A DNA stretch of 22,299 bases from a virus. Position 1 is the first letter of the stretch; each line of letters begins with the position of its first letter. Shown piece by piece: positions 18,680 to 22,299 of the stretch. The stretch lies in IMG/VR virus record IMGVR_UViG_3300050020_000063, positions 1 to 22,299 of that record; one strand, written 5' to 3'. The notes under the pieces are model-generated. The model saw only the letters and a program-made list of their open reading frames with translations, was not told the origin of the DNA and searched no databases. Both the position numbers and the translations under genes were made by a program.

Positions 18680-19540
18680 ATGCCAGTCAAGTTGAAAACC
18701 ATCTACGAAAAGCAGGAAGAAATCCCCGAAGGGTTCGGCGAGCTTTACGCCGAGAAGAACGGGAAGTTTGAGTTGAACGCCATCGAGGGCGTCAAGACTC
18801 AGGCCGACATCGACCGCGTGAACGAGGCGCTCAAGAAAGAGCGAGGCGATCACAAGATTGTTCGCGAGAAACTGCAAGCGTTCGGCGAAGTCGATCCCGC
18901 AACACTCCCCGTGTTGCAAGAAGAACTGGCCGAAGCCAAGGCTCGGCTCGACAACCTCACCGCCGAAGGCAAGCTCGACGAGACCAAGGTGCAGGCGCAG
19001 ATCGACGCGGCGGTTAACCGTGCGGTCGGCCCGGTCACTCGCGACAAGGACTCGCTCGCGCGGCAACTCGAAGCGTCGAAGAAGATCGTCGCCGACAAGG
19101 AAGCCGAAATCGCCAGCGTCAAGCAAGAGCAACAGCAAGAGCGCGTTCGCAATACGCTTCGCGACGCGATCATTGCTGCGAAGGTCGTTCCCACGGCCAT
19201 CGACGACGCGGTGCTGGTCGGCGAGCGCATGTTCGAGCTTGTCGATGGCAAGCTGGTCACCAAGAACGAGAACGGCCTGACTCCCGGCCTCAACCCGAAG
19301 GAATGGGCGAAGGACATGGAGGAGAAGCGTCCGCACTGGTTCCCCACGAGCGTCGGAGGCGGCGCGCAGGGTGGCAAGGGCGGCGGCACCAACGTCAAGG
19401 ACAACCCGTGGAGCGCCGCAGGCTGGAACTTGACTCGTCAGGGCCAAGTCGTCAAAGACATCGGCGAGGCGAAGGCGGCCGAAATGGCGGCTCGCGTCGG
19501 CTCGTCTCTCGGTGCCACGAAGCCCGCGAAGGCGGCCTAA
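18680..19540 (+). CDS. Probable capsid scaffolding protein (286 aa)
   Basis: Begins MPVKLKTIYEKQEEIPEGFG, and the phrase IPEGFGELYAEKNGKFEL is typical of scaffolds encoded before capsid genes. Residues about 42-165 are a long charged helical/coiled-coil region (DIDRVNEALKKERGDHKIV to EAEIASVKQEQQQERVRN). A small domain follows (ISFVVPTAIDD-like VVPTAIDDAVLVGERMFEL), then a glycine-rich linker (SVGGGAQGGKGGG) and an NPWSAAGWNLTRQGQ tail that probably contacts capsid subunits. GGAGGA at 18665-18670 precedes the ATG. Scaffolds guide capsid assembly and then leave or are cleaved; the nearby cysteine protease is a candidate for that. A terminator follows. Confidence 0.85.
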   Translation: MPVKLKTIYEKQEEIPEGFGELYAEKNGKFELNAIEGVKTQADIDRVNEALKKERGDHKIVREKLQAFGEVDPATLPVLQEELAEAKARLDNLTAEGKLDETKVQAQIDAAVNRAVGPVTRDKDSLARQLEASKKIVADKEAEIASVKQEQQQERVRNTLRDAIIAAKVVPTAIDDAVLVGERMFELVDGKLVTKNENGLTPGLNPKEWAKDMEEKRPHWFPTSVGGGAQGGKGGGTNVKDNPWSAAGWNLTRQGQVVKDIGEAKAAEMAARVGSSLGATKPAKAA

Positions 19541-19573
19541 GACAGTCCAGCGAAAGCCGGATTGCGAAATCAG

Positions 19574-19610
19574 ACCGCCCGTGGTAGAGCCACGGGCGGT
19601 TTTCGTTTTT
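19574..19610 (+). terminator. Rho-independent terminator after the scaffold gene
   Basis: ACCGCCCGTGG (19574-19584) and CCACGGGCGGT (19590-19600) form a perfect 11-bp stem with loop TAGAG, followed by TTTCGTTTTT. It is the only textbook terminator in the window. It ends transcription, at least partly, 34 bases after the scaffold stop, which separates the scaffold unit from the capsid gene. Confidence 0.93.
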
Positions 19611-19621
19611 AGGGTGCTGCC

Positions 19622-19837
19622 ATGGTCGCTTACGATTATTCCAGAGAGCCGAATAATCCTTGGGACCGAGCATCGTGGGACCCGCGAGCGCAGATCGAAT
19701 TCATGCGTCGGATGCGGTATGAATTTGGGGGCGCTAAGGGTCACGCGGAGGACCGCATAATGCAGCGCATAGCGCAGTCCGATACGAAGGGGATGCCGCC
19801 AAAAGCCGATCCGCGCCCTCTGATTTCAAAGCGATAG
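19622..19837 (+). CDS. Small hypothetical protein (71 aa)
   Basis: ATG 19622 lies 12 bases after the terminator T-tract, with AGGGTG seven bases upstream as ribosome site. The protein begins MVAYDYSREPNNPWDRASWD, is charged, has a methionine/arginine-rich middle (IEFMRRMRYEFGG) and ends DPRPLISKR. No family is recognised. There is almost no room for a promoter between terminator and start, so expression would need terminator read-through or a promoter inside the hairpin region. This makes it either weakly expressed or less certain as a gene, although its composition is protein-like. Confidence 0.6.
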   Translation: MVAYDYSREPNNPWDRASWDPRAQIEFMRRMRYEFGGAKGHAEDRIMQRIAQSDTKGMPPKADPRPLISKR

Positions 19838-20120
19838 GACGCTACCAATCATATTTACCGCGCAGTGAATTAGCGAATTGCATCGAAGATACAAGCGTTT
19901 CTCGCAAGTCCGACCCCACAAAACACGAAAAAGAAATACCGGGTTGCTTCATTGAGCAAAACACGTTAACCATACGCTACGCAAATGGGGATTTCCCTCG
20001 TGTTCTGACGCGCTCATGGGAGTGCTCGACACGATCCGAACCCCCGGGACGAGCAAACGCCCGCGATGCCTCACATGGGTGAGGAGCCGGAGCAATCCAG
20101 TTTCACCCTTGGAGAGTGCC
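19838..20120 (+). promoter_or_regulatory. Long leader region of the capsid gene with candidate promoter motifs
   Basis: At 283 bases this is the longest gap in the window, and I see no gene in it. It contains CGGGTTGCTTCAT (19940-19952), repeated from 2373-2385, with TTGCT and AGCAA forming a short inverted repeat. GTTAACCATA (19965-19974) is the inverse of the TATGGTTAAC element. Near the gene, CCTCAC (20069-20074) and GTGAGG (20079-20084) form a 6-bp hairpin with loop ATGG. GGAG at 20111-20114 is the capsid ribosome site. A strong late promoter is expected for a capsid gene placed behind a terminator; its exact boxes are not clear. Confidence 0.4.
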
Positions 20121-21251
20121 ATGACCGTATCAACCACTATCGCAGACGTTATCGTTCCCGCGATCTTCACGCCGTACACCCAACAGTTGACGATGGAAAA
20201 GACCGCCATCATCCAGTCGGGCATCGCGGCGCGCGACGACTTCCTCGACAACCTCCTCGCTGGCGGCGGTTTGACCTTCACGGTCCCGTCTTGGCAGGAC
20301 ATCGGCGACCCCGCCGAAAACGTGTCGAGCGATGATCCGAATTCGGACTCGACGCCCAACACCACGCAGACTTCCGGCGAAGTCGCCGTTCGTCTGTCCC
20401 GCAACAGTTCGTGGAGCACGATGCGCCTCGCGACCGCCCTCGCCGGAGCCGACCCGATGCAGTCCATCGCATCGCGCGTGTCCGACTATTGGGTCCGTCG
20501 TCTACAGCGCGCGTTCGTCGCCGTTGCCAACGGCGTGTTCACCACCAACGACCAAACCAACGCGGGTGCCACCCCGGGCGGCAAGGGTCTCTCGGCTCAG
20601 TTCGGCACGCAGTCCGACCTGACCAACTCCATCGCGGGCACCGCCTTCTCGGCCGGTGTCACCGACTTCAACGCCGAAGCGTTCATCGACACCTGCACGT
20701 TGCTCGGCGACGCCGCCGAAGATGTGACTGCCGTGTTCATGCACAGCATCGTGTACTCGAAGGCGCAGAAGAACAACCTGATCGACTTCATCCCGGATGC
20801 CGAAGGCCACATCAATATCCCGGTGTTCCTCGGCCGTCGCGTGATCGTCGATGACGGTATGCCCAACCCGGCGGGCGACACCGCCAACAACGCCCACACC
20901 GCCTCCGGCGAATACCACACTTGGCTCGTCGGCCCGGCCAGCTTCCGACTCGGCGTCGGCACCCCCGTGGTCCCGACCGAAGTGTTCCGCTACCCGTCTC
21001 GCGGTAACGGCGCAGGCTCGGACGTTCTGTTCAACCGCGTCGAGTGGGTCATCCACCCGGTCGGTCACGCGTGGGTCGGTTCCTCGCCCCACTACGAAGG
21101 TGGCCCGACCAACGGCCAGCTTTCCGCCGCCGGATCGTTCGTCCGCGTGTTCCCGGAGCGCAAGCAGATCAAGCTCGCTCGCTTGATTACCCGGGAAAGC
21201 ACCGCCATCCCGCAGGCGTGGGATGCGACAGGCGGCCAGAACGTCGAGTAA
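20121..21251 (+). CDS. Major capsid protein, HK97-fold type likely (376 aa)
   Basis: GGAGAG six bases before ATG 20121 sets the start; the frame is open upstream to 20016 without a ribosome site. The protein begins MTVSTTIADVIVPAIFTPYT and is balanced in composition, Ala/Gly/Thr-rich, with no signal or membrane span. Features typical of capsid subunits are an N-terminal segment that inserts at the shell (VIVPAIFTPYTQQLTMEKTA), a long spine-like helical middle (SRVSDYWVRRLQRAFVAVAN), VFLGRRVIVDDGMP, and a late FNRVEWVIHPVGHAWVG. Its position after scaffold and high-quality codon use support a strongly expressed shell protein. No N-terminal delta domain of HK97 type is obvious. The family was not verified. 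Confidence 0.85.
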   Translation: MTVSTTIADVIVPAIFTPYTQQLTMEKTAIIQSGIAARDDFLDNLLAGGGLTFTVPSWQDIGDPAENVSSDDPNSDSTPNTTQTSGEVAVRLSRNSSWSTMRLATALAGADPMQSIASRVSDYWVRRLQRAFVAVANGVFTTNDQTNAGATPGGKGLSAQFGTQSDLTNSIAGTAFSAGVTDFNAEAFIDTCTLLGDAAEDVTAVFMHSIVYSKAQKNNLIDFIPDAEGHINIPVFLGRRVIVDDGMPNPAGDTANNAHTASGEYHTWLVGPASFRLGVGTPVVPTEVFRYPSRGNGAGSDVLFNRVEWVIHPVGHAWVGSSPHYEGGPTNGQLSAAGSFVRVFPERKQIKLARLITRESTAIPQAWDATGGQNVE

Positions 21252-21275
21252 TTCGACGCCGGTTTAAGAGATACG

Positions 21276-21304
21276 CCGGGAGCCAAGTAACGCTTGGCTT
21301 CCGG
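21276..21304 (+). promoter_or_regulatory. 12-bp stem-loop after the capsid gene
   Basis: CCGGGAGCCAAG (21276-21287) pairs with CTTGGCTTCCGG (21293-21304), with one G-U pair, around loop TAACG. No T-run follows, so complete termination is unlikely. It is a candidate attenuator or 3'-end stabiliser that keeps capsid mRNA more abundant than the downstream genes. Confidence 0.6.
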
Positions 21305-21333
21305 CCATTCCTTCAAACCAAGGAAACACGCCC

Positions 21334-21558
21334 ATGGCCGACGCAATCAACACCAATGTCTCGCCCCTTTCGCGCAAGCGTCATCAACGCTACGCGCAGT
21401 TTTCGCGGCTCAATCACAGCAAGCAAGAGCTTTCTTTCCTTCAAACGGAAGCGACTCGGCTCAGCACGACAGTGGCCGCAGTCTTTGGCGCGCTCGACAG
21501 CCACACGGCCGATCAGGTTCGTGCAGCGGCGAGCAAGAGCGACCTTGGCATTGCATAA
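21334..21558 (+). CDS. Small hypothetical protein downstream of the capsid gene (74 aa)
   Basis: AAGGA about nine bases before the ATG serves as ribosome site. The protein begins MADAINTNVSPLSRKRHQRY, is basic at the N-terminus and helical after that (HSKQELSFLQTEATRLSTTV, then LDSHTADQVRAAASKSDLG). Length and position, between capsid and head-completion-type genes, suit a decoration or assembly protein, but no motif decides. It is separated from the capsid gene by the strong stem-loop at 21276-21304 and from the next gene by a structured gap of 135 bases. Confidence 0.65.
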   Translation: MADAINTNVSPLSRKRHQRYAQFSRLNHSKQELSFLQTEATRLSTTVAAVFGALDSHTADQVRAAASKSDLGIA

Positions 21559-21604
21559 GCCTTCGGTGTCCGTCCAGAGGGGGGACTTCCGGCGGATGCT
21601 GATC

Positions 21605-21628
21605 GGCGGCGGACTACGGCCCGCCGCC
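21605..21628 (+). promoter_or_regulatory. GC-rich stem-loop in the gap before the last gene
   Basis: In the gap 21559-21693, GGCGGCGG (21605-21612) pairs with CCGCCGCC (21621-21628) around an 8-base loop, and a second weaker hairpin GGGG/CCCC (about 21663-21675) follows. There is no T-tract, so neither is a classic terminator. No gene is seen in the gap. These structures could again tune transcript levels between capsid and later head genes. Confidence 0.45.
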
Positions 21629-21693
21629 ACCTAATTCAAGCTTTCCCCGCTGCATGGGCATCGGGGCGTGTCCCCAAGCGAAAGGCTACCAAG

Positions 21694-22299
21694 ATGGCAA
21701 ATGACCTGTCCCCCAAAGACAAAATCCTCGCTGCGCTCGCGCAGCTTGATCCGAACAACGACAGCCATTGGAACACCGATGGCCTCCCCAACACCGGAAC
21801 CGTCCAGCGGATCGCCAACGATCAGACGATCAAGCGCGGCGATCTTCAAAACGCCCGCCCCGGTTTCGACCGGGAAACGGCTCGGACGGAAGCGGCTGCG
21901 GCAGCGGCGGCTCCGGCGGATTTCGAGGAAGCTCCGGCGGCTCCGGCCGCCCCGGGTCTTGCTTCGGCCACCAAAGCCGAAGCGGTCGCGGCGGTTGCAG
22001 CGGACGAGGAAGTCGAGATTACCGACGACCAGCTTCGGGCATTGCTCGCCAAGCGAGTCAAGGACGCCGAAGCGAAGCTCGAACAAGGGCGTCAGATGGC
22101 GCGCGATGCCGCTGTGATGCAGCAAGAGGGCCTCGCGGAAATTAACGCCTCCCGGCGCGACTTCCACAAGTGTTTCCCGCCTTTGACAGAGGCGCAGAAC
22201 ATCAAGGCGCACTTGGCGGCCGAGAATGAGGCCCGCGCAGCGCGCGTCGCACATCAAGGCGCGGCGTCGCACTTGGATGCGGTTCGGCGCGCCCCGGTC
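21694..22299 (+). CDS. Head-associated protein, 3' end beyond the window (first 202 codons)
   Basis: The frame opens at ATG 21694 and is still open at the window end. The N-terminal domain reads DKILAALAQLDPNNDSHWNT and then DGLPNTGTVQRIANDQTIKR, ending in a PGFDRE turn (about residues 9-61). This L-x-x-LDP-ND-x-HW-x-x-DGLP pattern is, from memory, common in proteins encoded just after phage capsid genes. An Ala/Pro-rich linker (about 62-100) leads to acidic EEVEITDDQLRALLAKR and a long charged helix (DAEAKLEQGRQMARDAAVMQ). It is probably a head-completion or capsid-associated protein. The linker plus coiled coil suggests an extended molecule. Confidence 0.78.
   Translation, partial: MANDLSPKDKILAALAQLDPNNDSHWNTDGLPNTGTVQRIANDQTIKRGDLQNARPGFDRETARTEAAAAAAAPADFEEAPAAPAAPGLASATKAEAVAAVAADEEVEITDDQLRALLAKRVKDAEAKLEQGRQMARDAAVMQQEGLAEINASRRDFHKCFPPLTEAQNIKAHLAAENEARAARVAHQGAASHLDAVRRAPV

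Noticed and set aside
21605-21628. GC-rich hairpin as a rho-independent terminator
   Set aside because: There is no T-tract after the stem, so it is listed only as a stem-loop.
1-22299. tRNA genes, rRNA, CRISPR arrays, insertion sequences and integrase or attachment sites
   Set aside because: I looked for cloverleaf-like stems with TTC-A loops, regularly spaced repeats, transposase motifs and tyrosine-recombinase motifs and saw none; a tRNA or att search with software was not possible.

Overview
The window is a 22.3 kb stretch of a tailed double-stranded DNA phage (or prophage). All recognisable genes lie on the + strand and are packed with ATGA, TAATG or few-base junctions. The right half is a head-morphogenesis module: terminase small subunit (12077), terminase large subunit (12751), DUF4055-type portal (14448), a papain-like cysteine protease (16669), a scaffold-like protein (18680), a major capsid protein (20121) and a head-completion-type protein that runs off the right edge (21694). 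The sequence is GC-rich with C/G-ending codons, which suggests a GC-rich proteobacterial host. An alphaproteobacterium is plausible, but this is inference. No integrase, repressor, tRNA, CRISPR array or tail gene is visible, so lifestyle and virion type cannot be stated.

Layout. 1-2.4 kb: small hypothetical genes, two of them with cysteine/histidine clusters that could bind zinc, plus two non-coding stretches rich in inverted repeats. 2.4-2.75 kb: one small phage-type gene, then an inverted repeat and a TTCG hairpin. 2.75-8.75 kb: one tightly coupled run of about 14 genes, 11 of which begin with the same tag, consensus MKDAKGHGSDPRGG, followed by unrelated bodies. One body is a GNAT acetyltransferase fold, one has a small basic/beta C-terminal domain, others are helical. 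Six tagged proteins carry a second short motif, consensus GVNxIG. 8.75-12 kb: more small low-complexity genes, a ParB/Srx-like protein and several candidate regulatory sequences, including a 30-bp dyad at 8762-8791. 12-22.3 kb: the head module, interrupted by a GIY-YIG/NUMOD3 endonuclease (16118) and an HNH/endonuclease-VII-like gene (18155). A strong rho-independent terminator follows the scaffold gene, and the longest non-coding gap (283 bp) precedes the capsid gene.

Main idea. The tagged array is the candidate undescribed system. Different proteins share one N-terminal address, the codons for that address differ freely between copies (even AGY versus TCN serine), and the array sits beside head genes that include a protease. 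This resembles the logic of phage T4, whose internal proteins share an N-terminal capsid-targeting sequence and are loaded into the prohead. I infer, but cannot show, that the tag routes a diverse set of small proteins to one destination, for example the capsid interior for delivery into the host. Several short modules (QGHPKSAPV, HGIxTSHL, P-I/V-HPG) recur inside otherwise unrelated genes, so the locus looks assembled by module shuffling.
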